This document shows positions 6,747 through 14,226 of a stretch of DNA of 46,080 bases, one piece after another. The DNA is taken from positions 1-46,080 of IMG/VR virus record IMGVR_UViG_3300031772_000059. One strand, 5' to 3'. Origin of the DNA: a virus. Numbering within the stretch: the stretch's first letter is position 1; each line of letters begins with the position of its first letter. The notes below the pieces were generated by a model. The model ran no database searches. It was not told the origin of the DNA and worked only from the letters and a program-made list of their open reading frames with translations. A program made the position numbers and the translations under genes.

Positions 6747-7031
6747 ATGAGCAAAGAGCCACCATTCGCTGGTCCGAAATTCGCGCCGTTAGGCAACAGA
6801 ATCCTAGCAGAAGTGGTCACCACCAGGGAATCAAAAGGTGGTATTCAACTACCAGATATGGCCAGAGGCGGCTCAAAGGAAGCGATCATCATATCGATGG
6901 GCGGCAAAACCAGCAACAATCTCAAGATCGGCGATAAGATCATGTTCTCACGCAGTTTGCCGATCACTGTCGACGAAAAGCAGTATATCATAGTCGTCGA
7001 AGACGACGTAGTCGGCGTGTTTGGGAAGTAA
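6747..7031 (+). CDS. groES-like: GroES/Cpn10-like co-chaperonin
   Basis: A 94-aa protein of normal GroES length. FAPLGNRILAEVV at residues 12-24 is the first GroES strand. RESKGGIQLPDMARG at 27-41 corresponds to the mobile loop that docks on GroEL. It ends DDVVGVFGK, close to the usual GroES terminus. GAGGAG precedes the ATG by six bases. In T4 the GroES analogue gp31 is needed to fold the capsid protein gp23, and a gp23-type capsid gene is present here. A similar role with the host GroEL is likely but inferred. It stands alone on the plus strand and converges on the lipoprotein gene with a five-base gap. Confidence 0.9.
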   Translation: MSKEPPFAGPKFAPLGNRILAEVVTTRESKGGIQLPDMARGGSKEAIIISMGGKTSNNLKIGDKIMFSRSLPITVDEKQYIIVVEDDVVGVFGK

Positions 7032-7036
7032 TCGCC

Positions 7037-9400
7037 TTATTGCGTGACGTCGAATAATACATTACCATTGACGTTGTCAATAAATCTTACTTGGATTGGA
7101 ACAGATTTCGTAGTTTGCGCTATGAAGAAGCTATGCGCAGATTGGAAGTTACTCATTGTATATGCGCCACTAGGCACCACAACGTCGACGCGCCTAGTTA
7201 AAACTGGTATTGCATTGTCAGTTTCGTATTCAATAATCTGCTCAGTGCCTGCCTTAATATAACCCCCAATGGTTGCGGTGTTTGTCCCAGCACCAGTTGT
7301 CTTCACTTCAGCCAATATGTTACCGCCAGCATATTTGCCAAACAAATCGGGTGTTTTTCTCGCACCCGTTGGGATATGCACACACTCATCAATCATGCTA
7401 GCTATCTTGACCATCGCTATTCTGGTCAATTCTGGATGGTTGCTACCAGCTGTTAGTTTCCACAATAATGTTGTTGATGCACGCGCATAATTCCTAACAT
7501 ATCTAATTGCGCTTAGAACCGAGCTCAACAATGAGCGATTTGAGATCGCCTCAGCACCAATCTTAGCGACTGGTCTTGATACAAGAGGGATTAAAACAAG
7601 CAAGTCAATGAGTTCAGGATCTCTCTCATACCATGTGTATTCAACACTGAGTGTAGCAATATCATAGACGAATCCAGCCGTTCCCATAGAAATAATATCC
7701 AACCCGATAGACCCAGCAACTTCTATTGCCATAAATATCATAAATGATTTCTTCTTATCGCTCGATACACCAGAAGTCAGGATATTTATAATGTTGTCCA
7801 AATATGAGTCAGCACTAATGGAGCTAACGTTGGCGCGATTATATGACGCTAAGTATGTATTTTGGCCCTTACGATATCCTGTGATCAATTTAATATCGCT
7901 ACCAGTGCACGATATAGAATAATAGCTTAGATTGGTGGTTTTATCTGACATTACCGATTCTAACGGTATGAAGAATTCTGGAATCTGCCACGTAGAACCG
8001 ATTAACTTTGTGAACGTAGCAAATGATTCATACCCATAATGTGATGGATGATGCGTGATGAAAGTAAGAGCAATCTGCCCACCACTTACCGTCAAATAAA
8101 GATCCGAGATCGGTTCGATGATTGAATTGTCATTGATGAGGGTAGTGGTCCCAGTAGCGTGCGTTGATCCTTCTTCCCAGAAATAAACCAGCGCTCTTGA
8201 TCCTTCATCGGTATCCCATGCGACATAGAAGCTCGGATCGGAGCCAAGCCCAGATGCAATCCCATAATCATCACGGTTGACTATCGTATCAAGAGTTGTT
8301 TTAGGAGCAGCGATATCATTCCAATAGGCCGATACGCTGCTATCGCCCACCCAAGAGTTAACCGATGATTGGAACCACACATTATAATAAGTATTATAAC
8401 CATCAGAATGATCATATAACTTATATAATATTGCTGTCCTGAATCCAGTTGATCCGCATATCTTTGGTTCAGTCGCATTATAAGTATTTGTGATATTCAC
8501 ATGGCTTGAACAACTCAAATATTCATCACTATATCGGCAAGCTTCAATATAATCAGAACCATTGTCTTCCCAAGCAACCCATGCATTATTATAGCAGTCA
8601 TTAGCTATGGTTCCATGGCATGTTCCGTCATATTTCGCAATAGTCGTTGACACAGTAGAGGTTCTGGTTATACCTGGTGCTTTAAAGGTAATCTTGAGAT
8701 AATCAACGCTTTTGTCTTTATACAAAATGAGAACATTTTCACCGTCTTTTGCACGCGCTATGCCATATAAGAACCCGTCCGAACAAATCTTAAAGGTGGT
8801 CGTGCTGCTTGTGGTCTTCCTAACATACCAAATCTCTTCGGTCGTTATGTAAGTAGATGGGTTATAGATTGAGTATTGATATGCGACGTGAGTGGTGCCA
8901 GAATATGAAGTTACGATTTGTGGACTATTGAAGTAATCATAGTTGCTGCACTGAGCCCACTGATAACCAGCGCCATTTATGCCATCGCCATACCATATCT
9001 TCCCCGAATCAAGCCATTTCTGGCTAGCATTAAGCGTGTAGTTAGAACATATCGTTGGATTTGAGACAGAGCAGGTAGGTAAAGTTACTTCGACAGGGAA
9101 GGTGCCACTTACCCCATCTGGAACTTTCGCCAATAAATGTCCTCTCGACAACGGAATAACATTGGTACAAGTGCCGTTGCATCTAATCTGGGCGCTGTCA
9201 TATTGTGGCCCAAATTCTCCGATGACATCGATATATAGCTCCTCTCTACCATCGGAGCTTGAGACATCAGAAATATATGCGGCACCAAGCGTCCCAGGTC
9301 CAGGTCCAGGCCCAGGCGTCACAGTCGTTGAGGCGTCATCATTGCTGCAGCCGATGAATACCATCAAAACGGCGCAGATGCAAAGAAGTAGGTTTTTCAT
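7037..9400 (-). CDS. Large exported lipoprotein with a PD-(D/E)xK nuclease-like C-terminus
   Basis: A 787-aa protein. Residues 1-19 are a lipoprotein signal: positive start, hydrophobic core, then VFIGC with Ser after the Cys, which would send it to the outer membrane. A Pro/Gly linker follows. Residues about 40-115 look like an Ig/TIG-type strand domain, and about 120-545 are beta-rich with repeated Trp/Tyr blades, propeller-like. Residues about 555-650 are hydrophobic. The C-terminal part has KTPDLFG, then NILAEVKT, placing Asp685, Glu698 and Lys700 as in PD-(D/E)xK nucleases and restriction-fold toxins. GAGGG lies eight bases before the ATG, and a near-consensus sigma70 promoter lies 57 bases upstream. 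It looks like an independently expressed moron. A toxin, defence or surface role is inferred; the nuclease call rests on a short motif. Confidence 0.7.
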   Translation of the reverse strand: MKNLLLCICAVLMVFIGCSNDDASTTVTPGPGPGPGTLGAAYISDVSSSDGREELYIDVIGEFGPQYDSAQIRCNGTCTNVIPLSRGHLLAKVPDGVSGTFPVEVTLPTCSVSNPTICSNYTLNASQKWLDSGKIWYGDGINGAGYQWAQCSNYDYFNSPQIVTSYSGTTHVAYQYSIYNPSTYITTEEIWYVRKTTSSTTTFKICSDGFLYGIARAKDGENVLILYKDKSVDYLKITFKAPGITRTSTVSTTIAKYDGTCHGTIANDCYNNAWVAWEDNGSDYIEACRYSDEYLSCSSHVNITNTYNATEPKICGSTGFRTAILYKLYDHSDGYNTYYNVWFQSSVNSWVGDSSVSAYWNDIAAPKTTLDTIVNRDDYGIASGLGSDPSFYVAWDTDEGSRALVYFWEEGSTHATGTTTLINDNSIIEPISDLYLTVSGGQIALTFITHHPSHYGYESFATFTKLIGSTWQIPEFFIPLESVMSDKTTNLSYYSISCTGSDIKLITGYRKGQNTYLASYNRANVSSISADSYLDNIINILTSGVSSDKKKSFMIFMAIEVAGSIGLDIISMGTAGFVYDIATLSVEYTWYERDPELIDLLVLIPLVSRPVAKIGAEAISNRSLLSSVLSAIRYVRNYARASTTLLWKLTAGSNHPELTRIAMVKIASMIDECVHIPTGARKTPDLFGKYAGGNILAEVKTTGAGTNTATIGGYIKAGTEQIIEYETDNAIPVLTRRVDVVVPSGAYTMSNFQSAHSFFIAQTTKSVPIQVRFIDNVNGNVLFDVTQ

Positions 9401-9456
9401 TCTTATTCCCTCTAAAGATGGACTCTACCAGGTGCCTCTGTCGGGTGATTGATTTT

Positions 9457-9485
9457 ATTGTATCATCTGACCCGCTTGGTGTCAA
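9457..9485 (-). promoter_or_regulatory. Near-consensus sigma70 promoter for the lipoprotein gene
   Basis: On the minus strand TTGACA (9485-9480), a 17-base spacer and TACAAT (9462-9457) match the bacterial housekeeping promoter at 11 of 12 positions with ideal spacing. Transcription would start near 9450, giving a leader of about 50 bases with GAGGG before the ATG at 9400. No equally good sigma70 promoter was noticed elsewhere in the window, so this gene may be read by host polymerase independently of the phage programme. Confidence 0.7.
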
Positions 9486-9491
9486 GTATTG

Positions 9492-9854
9492 CTATTCAAT
9501 CCTTGTTATATGACATCCACAAAAACAAGGCCCTTCTGTCTTGCGACAAAGCTCAATCAAGCTTTCCTTTGCCATCGTCTTATGCGAATCAATGATTAGA
9601 CCATCCTGTGTCCATGCGCGCACCATTTCAATTGCCTTCTTCTGTCGCTCTACTTGGACACGCAGGTGCTCGCTATCATCTAGTGAATCAGATTTCAGCA
9701 AGGCTCTTGCCTTGCAGGGCACACACCATTTCTCCTTGTCAGGTGGGTGCGGGTGATTTTGGTTGTCACACGAATAACCACTATCGCCATACCAATCAAC
9801 CATCTGACATGACATCCTTGCAGCTCCCTTGATCAGAGCAATAATCTCTTCCAT
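9492..9854 (-). CDS. Cys/His-rich small protein, unknown function
   Basis: The start is taken at MEEIIALIKGAARM (9854), preceded by GAGG five bases upstream; a TTG frame from 9890 is longer but lacks such a signal. The product is 120 aa with CDNQNHPHPPDKEKWCVPC near residues 29-47, probably a metal site, a long charged helix, and CFCGCH at the end. It ends at TAG seven bases before the -35 element of the lipoprotein promoter. No family recognised. Confidence 0.6.
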   Translation of the reverse strand: MEEIIALIKGAARMSCQMVDWYGDSGYSCDNQNHPHPPDKEKWCVPCKARALLKSDSLDDSEHLRVQVERQKKAIEMVRAWTQDGLIIDSHKTMAKESLIELCRKTEGPCFCGCHITRIE

Positions 9855-9899
9855 CTTAACCTCACAATCTACAGATAATAAAATACTCAAAAATACAAT

Positions 9900-10058
9900 A
9901 TGAATCCCGAAGACATAGCTAGACTGATCACCGAAGACCCAGACGCAAGCCCAACTTCACAAGAGTTGGTGGCAGATTTTATTGTAGAGTCCGGAGTCGG
10001 CATTATCGAAAAGACCGAATGGCCATATGGGAGCATAATTACTAAATGCGCATGCTAA
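9900..10058 (+). CDS. Possible 52-aa plus-strand peptide
   Basis: ATG at 9900 opens a frame starting MNPEDIARLITEDPDASPTS, an amphipathic helix of protein-like composition, ending at TAA 10056-10058. There is no ribosome-binding site. Support comes from the 17-base element AAATACTCAAAAATACA just upstream, which also precedes the plus-strand gene at 5998. It overlaps the minus-strand frame 9957-10184 by about 100 bases, so probably only one of the two is a complete gene. Confidence 0.35.
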   Translation: MNPEDIARLITEDPDASPTSQELVADFIVESGVGIIEKTEWPYGSIITKCAC

Positions 10059-10184
10059 CTCGTGCATGCTAAACTTCCCGAAAGACCCAATATCTCCCAG
10101 TTTGGGCTTTGGGGCACCGGCTTTAGCTAATTCAATCAACGCTAATTTTTTGATTTTAACTCTGCTGTGGTAGTTATTAAGCAT
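9957..10184 (-). CDS. Small unknown protein, possibly a degraded gene
   Basis: A 75-aa frame whose first half, KIKKLALIELAKAGAPKPK then MHELACAFSNY, has the composition of a genuine helical protein and resembles a motif seen in small phage proteins (helix, Pro/Lys turn, Leu-rich helix ending in NY). The second half is less convincing and overlaps the plus-strand frame at 9900-10058. It follows the HNH gene on the same strand by about 30 bases. Function unknown; the 3' part may be decayed. Confidence 0.45.
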   Translation of the reverse strand: MLNNYHSRVKIKKLALIELAKAGAPKPKLGDIGSFGKFSMHELACAFSNYAPIWPFGLFDNADSGLYNKICHQLL

Positions 10185-10186
10185 CG

Positions 10187-10230
10187 TCCGTTATCCAGTG
10201 GTTAAGGGATTATCTCACTCTTCACTTATT
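10187..10230 (+). other. tRNA-like 5' half, no complete tRNA
   Basis: GTCCGTTATCCAGTGGTTAA followed by GGGATTATCTCACTCTTCAC looks like the acceptor, D-arm and anticodon-loop start of a tRNA-Glu-like gene. The 3' half is missing: no T-loop or matching acceptor strand follows, and the sequence continues into the HNH coding end. If real it is a fragment left by recombination; it could also be chance. Confidence 0.2.
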
Positions 10231-11009
10231 TGGGTGCACCCGCAATGGATGCACTGATTGTTATTTCCATCTAGAGAATTGCCACAGTTATGGCACTTGT
10301 AGATGTCAGATACTTGAAGAGAAACGAGAGACTTGGAATGGGCCTCGAAAGCCTCGGAAAGGAATTGTATTACCTCCTCGTTAGTGCTCTCTTGCTTCCC
10401 AAGATTAATAAATTTACAAACAAGCTGAACATTATCTTTCGTGTATCCCTTAGATGAATCGATTCGATCTACTGATGCAGATTTCAATAAACCATATTTG
10501 TGTTCCATTTTCAAGCCAGACAGTGCACAATAACCATCTTGTTTATCCCAAAGCCCGACCAAAAACGTTTTATCTATGTCAAAGGGGTGCAGGGTTTCTC
10601 GATCTTTCCCATTAATTCGCCTTCTTGACATTTTCTTCGTTCTGTTTAGTAGTTCTGATATGAAATGTTCTGGGCAGCTCTGCCAGTAGTCATTCGCCCG
10701 TGCTCTTATTCTTTTTTGGTTCTTTTTGTAATATTCTTTCTTTTTCTCTAATATTGTCCCACGATTTTTATTATTCCAATCTTTCATATACTCATTGTAG
10801 CAATCTATACACAAATTCTTACGTTGTTTGAAACCAACGCCATCTTCTTTCTTAGCACCACATTTAGTACAAATCCCAGTTTGTGGCTTGGTTCCTCTTG
10901 CTACAACAACATTTTGACATTTTACACAAATCCATCGCTCAGGATGAAATTCCCTCTTGAGTTCATCACTGCCGCATCTACATTTTTGCGGCTTACTCAG
11001 TCCTGCCAT
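10215..11009 (-). CDS. HNH endonuclease with several zinc ribbons
   Basis: A 264-aa protein. Cys pairs at 10/12 with 28/31, at 47/50 with 67/70, and at 239/242 with 253/256 give three zinc ribbons around a basic linker rich in Lys and Arg. The HNH core lies at residues 155-200: YCALSGLKM supplies the first part, then SVDRIDSSKGYTKDNVQLVC with the Asp-Arg-Ile-Asp and Asn-Val-Gln signature. Free-standing HNH genes of this type are commonly mobile homing endonucleases that cut phage DNA near their own site. Position next to the capsid gene but beyond its terminator, with its own GTATTTAAA box and AAAGGA ribosome site, fits a self-contained insertion. Specificity unknown. Confidence 0.8.
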   Translation of the reverse strand: MAGLSKPQKCRCGSDELKREFHPERWICVKCQNVVVARGTKPQTGICTKCGAKKEDGVGFKQRKNLCIDCYNEYMKDWNNKNRGTILEKKKEYYKKNQKRIRARANDYWQSCPEHFISELLNRTKKMSRRRINGKDRETLHPFDIDKTFLVGLWDKQDGYCALSGLKMEHKYGLLKSASVDRIDSSKGYTKDNVQLVCKFINLGKQESTNEEVIQFLSEAFEAHSKSLVSLQVSDIYKCHNCGNSLDGNNNQCIHCGCTQISEE

Positions 11010-11038
11010 AATAATGTCCTTTCAAAAATCCAACATCC

Positions 11039-11047
11039 TTTAAATAC
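11039..11047 (-). promoter_or_regulatory. Candidate late promoter box GTATTTAAA before the HNH gene
   Basis: On the minus strand GTATTTAAA lies just after the poly-T of the capsid terminator and about 30 bases before the HNH ATG, leaving room for a leader with AAAGGA. Same nonamer as at 571, 5958 and 30192. Confidence 0.4.
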
Positions 11048-11049
11048 AT

Positions 11050-11082
11050 ATAAAAAAAGCCCCAGGCATTTCTACCTGGGGC
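11050..11082 (-). terminator. Intrinsic terminator after the capsid gene
   Basis: On the minus strand GCCCCAGG, an eight-base loop and CCTGGGGC form a perfect GC-rich stem (11082-11059), followed at once by seven T residues. It lies 22 bases beyond the capsid stop codon and would end the head-gene transcript before the HNH gene. Confidence 0.9.
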
Positions 11083-11104
11083 TTAGGACGTTAGGGACAC
11101 CGGG

Positions 11105-12652
11105 TTACAAGTTACTCACAGTAACCACGCCATAATAGAGACCCCCGTCCTCGATCAATTTTTTGCCATAGCGTGTCATTATTCCCTTGTTCGGCGTGAA
11201 GCTGTTCGGGTCGAGGACGGTCGGAGTGCTCAGCAGCGGGATGTACGGGGCGTAGAAATACCCGCTGTCCAGAACCGAGTTCCCCTTGAATCCCATGAGG
11301 ATCTTGCAGTTCGGGAAGAGCGGATCCTTGTACAGGCGCAGCTTGCCCTGAATAGTCCCGGCTGTCGTGATCCCGATGTCGATCCCGTCCATCGCGAGGG
11401 CATCGCTGCCCCTGAAGTCGTTCAGCTGCTCGAACTTCGAGGCGATGTCGGCGCTCGTCACCATCCAGTTCGCCGGGCCGCGCAGGGTTGTCCGGTGGAT
11501 GATGTTCGCCACCTCCAGGACCTTGTAGAGCAGCGCGATGTTGCGGTCCGTGAAGTTAACCGAGGCCCCAGCCGCCGTCGCGAAGTTGTGCTGAGCCCGG
11601 ATCGCGGCAGCGATGATGAGGTCGTTGATGATTTCGCGGTCGATCTCGGCCACCATTTCATCGGCCATGAGATCGGTGAGGGTGCTCTCGGCATCGATGT
11701 TGTGAACTGACTTGAGGTCCTGAGCGGCCTCGAGGCTCCAGGACGTCTTCAGCTTGCGGGTGACGGCGGCGACCGAGTCGCTGTCGATGCTCATCGTCAC
11801 TTCGGGCTGGAACGGGTTGTTCTCGAGGTCGTACTCGTAGTCGGCCCTAGCCACTGCACCAGCAGGAAGGCTGCCGCTTGCGAGGGTGACCGTTACCTGG
11901 CCATTGGAGTGATCGAACTTGGTAGCGCCAGAGGTCGACTCGTCCACCTCGATGTCGGACGTCTCGCCGACAAGAATGGTGTCTGGGTGACCATCGGCAT
12001 CGAAGGACACCTGCAGGATCGGGGTCGGGGTCTCGCAGTCCTCAGCCATGCTGGCAGCCGTGAACACGTTGACCACAACCGTCCCAGCCAGGATCGGCTT
12101 GTGCACTAGGGTGCCGGTGACGACCGTGCCACCAGCGCCAATCGTGATGTCCTCGTCCTTAACCACCTGAGAGGTGTAATAAGGATCGAGAGCCCACGCG
12201 TTCTGGCGGGCGAACTGCTGAGCGGTGTTCTGACGCATGATCTGCGTCCCGGCTACCGTCTGCCCCTTGTTCATTGCATAACGATAGCGGATGTAGAAAA
12301 TGAGGCTCGCGGGCTGGCTCATGGGTTGAACGCCCACGAGGTTGTCCGCGATGAGGCGCGGGTAAGACTTGCGAATCAGCGGCAGGGCGAACCTGGTGAA
12401 GTCCGCGATGTCGCCAGTGGTGGTCGCGTCCTCGAGGAGGACGTTCCGATTCTTCGGATCCCATGCATTGAGCTGGTTCTCAAGCAGGGCGGCCATCAGG
12501 CCATACTTCTGGGGACCAATTTCCTTGCACTTGCGAAGGACTGGAGCCCAGCGGTTGACCGTCTTGTTCTTCTTAGACTCACGCTGTAGGATAGCTTCCC
12601 TTTCTTCGGTAAGCATCCTGCCGCGACCACGACCGCTTTCAACCATATGCAT
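11105..12652 (-). CDS. 23: Major capsid protein, T4 gp23-like
   Basis: A 515-aa protein, the length expected for gp23-type capsid proteins. Conserved pieces include RKSYPRLIADNLVGVQPM and FYIRYRYAMNKG around residues 95-130, and a C-terminal block with YAPYIPLL, TPTVLDPNSFTP and TRYGKKLIE. The middle (about 185-285) holds an extra beta-rich insert with VVNVFTAASMAED. AGGAG precedes the ATG. It would form the hexameric shell on the gp22-like scaffold and is probably trimmed by the gp21-like protease. GC content and codon choice are clearly higher than in neighbouring small genes, as expected for a very highly expressed gene. It ends the head operon at a strong terminator. Confidence 0.93.
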   Translation of the reverse strand: MHMVESGRGRGRMLTEEREAILQRESKKNKTVNRWAPVLRKCKEIGPQKYGLMAALLENQLNAWDPKNRNVLLEDATTTGDIADFTRFALPLIRKSYPRLIADNLVGVQPMSQPASLIFYIRYRYAMNKGQTVAGTQIMRQNTAQQFARQNAWALDPYYTSQVVKDEDITIGAGGTVVTGTLVHKPILAGTVVVNVFTAASMAEDCETPTPILQVSFDADGHPDTILVGETSDIEVDESTSGATKFDHSNGQVTVTLASGSLPAGAVARADYEYDLENNPFQPEVTMSIDSDSVAAVTRKLKTSWSLEAAQDLKSVHNIDAESTLTDLMADEMVAEIDREIINDLIIAAAIRAQHNFATAAGASVNFTDRNIALLYKVLEVANIIHRTTLRGPANWMVTSADIASKFEQLNDFRGSDALAMDGIDIGITTAGTIQGKLRLYKDPLFPNCKILMGFKGNSVLDSGYFYAPYIPLLSTPTVLDPNSFTPNKGIMTRYGKKLIEDGGLYYGVVTVSNL

Positions 12653-12687
12653 CGCTAAATCTCCTAAAGCCGTACTAAGGCATTAGC

Positions 12688-13503
12688 CTATTCCGGCATT
12701 TCGCCTGCGATCTTGCCAATGTCCGGAGACCCATCGGGTGTACGGGTCTTCACCGGAACCTCAGACTCAATGAGGGTCCTTCGAGTGGACTTGGGCTTCT
12801 CGGCTAGTGTGCGGCCAGCGTCGAGACGCTCAATTGGTTTCGCGGAAGGCTTGGCCTCAACGATGGCTTTGCCCTTGTTGACCCCTTCCGTCTTAACTCC
12901 CTTCATGTGTTTACCGCACGTCTTACAATTCGCGCCTTCTGCCACCGGCTTGGCACACTCACATACCTCGCCACTGCCACTGCCCTCAGAGATACCAGCT
13001 ACCTTGAGCTTTCCCTCAAGAAGCTGATTACGCTGAAGAACCTTGACGGCGATCGAGTTTGAGCGGTTTGCCTTGCTGACGGCACGATCGCGCTCTTCCT
13101 TGATCGTGACCAGAGCTTTACCGAGCCTGTCCGCTTTCTTCGAAAGAGCAGCGAGTTCCCGACTAGGTGCTCCGCCCTCAACATTGATGCCCTCAAGCAG
13201 ACACTTGGTCTTCTTGAGGAGGGCGGTAGCTTCGGTATCTTCTGCTACCCTCTGCTTCGTCATGGACTGCTCGATTGCCCTGGCCTTACTTTCAAGGAAG
13301 ACACCGATCTTCCTGGCGAGATTGACTTTCTCCCGAGCTACTTCCTCGATGCAGACTTGCTTGGCCTTGCCAAGCTTCGTCTGGAATTCTTTATCGTATT
13401 GTTCCTTTAGACTCTTGGAATAGCGTTCCATTTCCTCGCAAATTGACTTTGCGAGTTCCGGCGAGGCGCCGATCTTCTCGAGGAGCTCTTTCATCTTATC
13501 CAT
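12688..13503 (-). CDS. 22: Prohead scaffold (core) protein, gp22-like by position
   Basis: The start is MDKMKELLEKIGASPELAK (13503), with GGAGAGG upstream; an ATG nine codons earlier is less well placed. The product is 271 aa. Residues 1-160 are highly charged, long coiled-coil helices. A short metal-like motif (CECAKPV, CKTCGK) lies near 180-200, and the tail is basic and Pro-rich. Scaffold sequences diverge fast, so the assignment rests on the coiled coils, size and position directly before the capsid gene, the T4 order 21-22-23. It ends at TAG. GC-rich codon use matches the capsid gene. Confidence 0.7.
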   Translation of the reverse strand: MDKMKELLEKIGASPELAKSICEEMERYSKSLKEQYDKEFQTKLGKAKQVCIEEVAREKVNLARKIGVFLESKARAIEQSMTKQRVAEDTEATALLKKTKCLLEGINVEGGAPSRELAALSKKADRLGKALVTIKEERDRAVSKANRSNSIAVKVLQRNQLLEGKLKVAGISEGSGSGEVCECAKPVAEGANCKTCGKHMKGVKTEGVNKGKAIVEAKPSAKPIERLDAGRTLAEKPKSTRRTLIESEVPVKTRTPDGSPDIGKIAGEMPE

Positions 13504-13518
13504 TTCTACCTCTCCAAT

Positions 13519-13537
13519 CAAACCTATCATAGGTTTG
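13519..13537 (-). promoter_or_regulatory. Hairpin in the scaffold gene leader
   Basis: CAAACCTA and TAGGTTTG form a perfect eight-base stem with a three-base loop just upstream of the GGAGAGG ribosome site at the start of the scaffold gene. It could stabilise the mRNA 5' end or tune initiation. No T-run follows, so it is not a terminator. Confidence 0.35.
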
Positions 13538-13588
13538 CTTGAAGTTTAACTTTCGTAATTAATTTTTGCTCGGAGATGCATTCTTTTC

Positions 13589-13987
13589 ATGGACATAATC
13601 AATTATGCAATGAACAAGACTAAATTGGTGCCTAACCTAATTGACTGGGAATCATTTTCAGAGAAGGTGCCACCAATAAGTTCAACTGTTGTCATTTATT
13701 GTATTAAATGTCTATGCAAGATGACAATGACGATCGACGCAATCTACAGAAATGCGTTGAAGAAGAAATCAGTGATATGCATGAGCTGCCTGGTAAAGGA
13801 AGCACTAGCTAAACCGGAGACGGCTGAGAAAATAAAAGCTGATGCTAAGAAAAAGAAGAATAGCAAGAAATTTCACAAGGCATTGTCAAATGGGCAGATT
13901 AAAAGATTCTTGGATGATAAAGCTAGGAAGAATATGTCGCTATCGCTAATAAAATATTGGAAAACGCATAATCTCAAAGATATTTAG
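13589..13987 (+). CDS. Small basic zinc-finger protein, unknown function
   Basis: A 132-aa plus-strand protein inside the otherwise minus-strand head operon. CIKCLC near residue 38 and CMSC near residue 64 make a likely zinc ribbon. The C-terminal half is very basic (ADAKKKKNSKKFHKAL) with an SLSLIKYWKTHN helix. The arrangement resembles the N-terminal ribbon plus basic helices of the mobile endonuclease at 22974, so it may be a DNA-binding remnant or relative of such an element, but no catalytic core is present. Start codon choice is uncertain (no clear ribosome site). It ends TAG, overlapping the next GTG. Confidence 0.6.
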   Translation: MDIINYAMNKTKLVPNLIDWESFSEKVPPISSTVVIYCIKCLCKMTMTIDAIYRNALKKKSVICMSCLVKEALAKPETAEKIKADAKKKKNSKKFHKALSNGQIKRFLDDKARKNMSLSLIKYWKTHNLKDI

Positions 13988-14226
13988 TGGAACCCAAGAT
14001 ATCACCGATTGAATCTCTAGTCGGTATAGTAGTACCAGAAGAAGAGCAGCCGGTTCCTATCGTATATGCAGTTCAATGGAATAATAATTACACAAGCGTC
14101 GAAGCATTCGTAAAAATGTCATTACTATCTGATGGTTTAAGAAAGGCAATACTTTGCGAACTTGGCATCAATTTCATGTACATTTCGTCGAAATTGAATA
14201 CGAAGAAAGGTAGAAGAATATATTAA
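13987..14226 (+). CDS. Small unknown protein, GTG start
   Basis: A 79-aa frame whose GTG start shares its first G with the TAG of the upstream gene, suggesting coupling. The sequence (SPIESLVGIVVPEEEQPVP, then a helix around VEAFVKMSLLSDGLRKAIL) shows no known motif. It converges on the 277-aa gene with a four-base overlap of stop codons. With its partner it forms a two-gene plus-strand island between scaffold and the upstream head genes, which looks like an insertion. Function unknown. Confidence 0.5.
   Translation: MEPKISPIESLVGIVVPEEEQPVPIVYAVQWNNNYTSVEAFVKMSLLSDGLRKAILCELGINFMYISSKLNTKKGRRIY

Noticed and set aside
11495-12686. Long plus-strand open frames opposite the capsid gene.
   Set aside because: They arise from GC-rich codon bias of the capsid gene on the other strand, lack ribosome sites and give Arg/Pro/Ser-rich nonsense.
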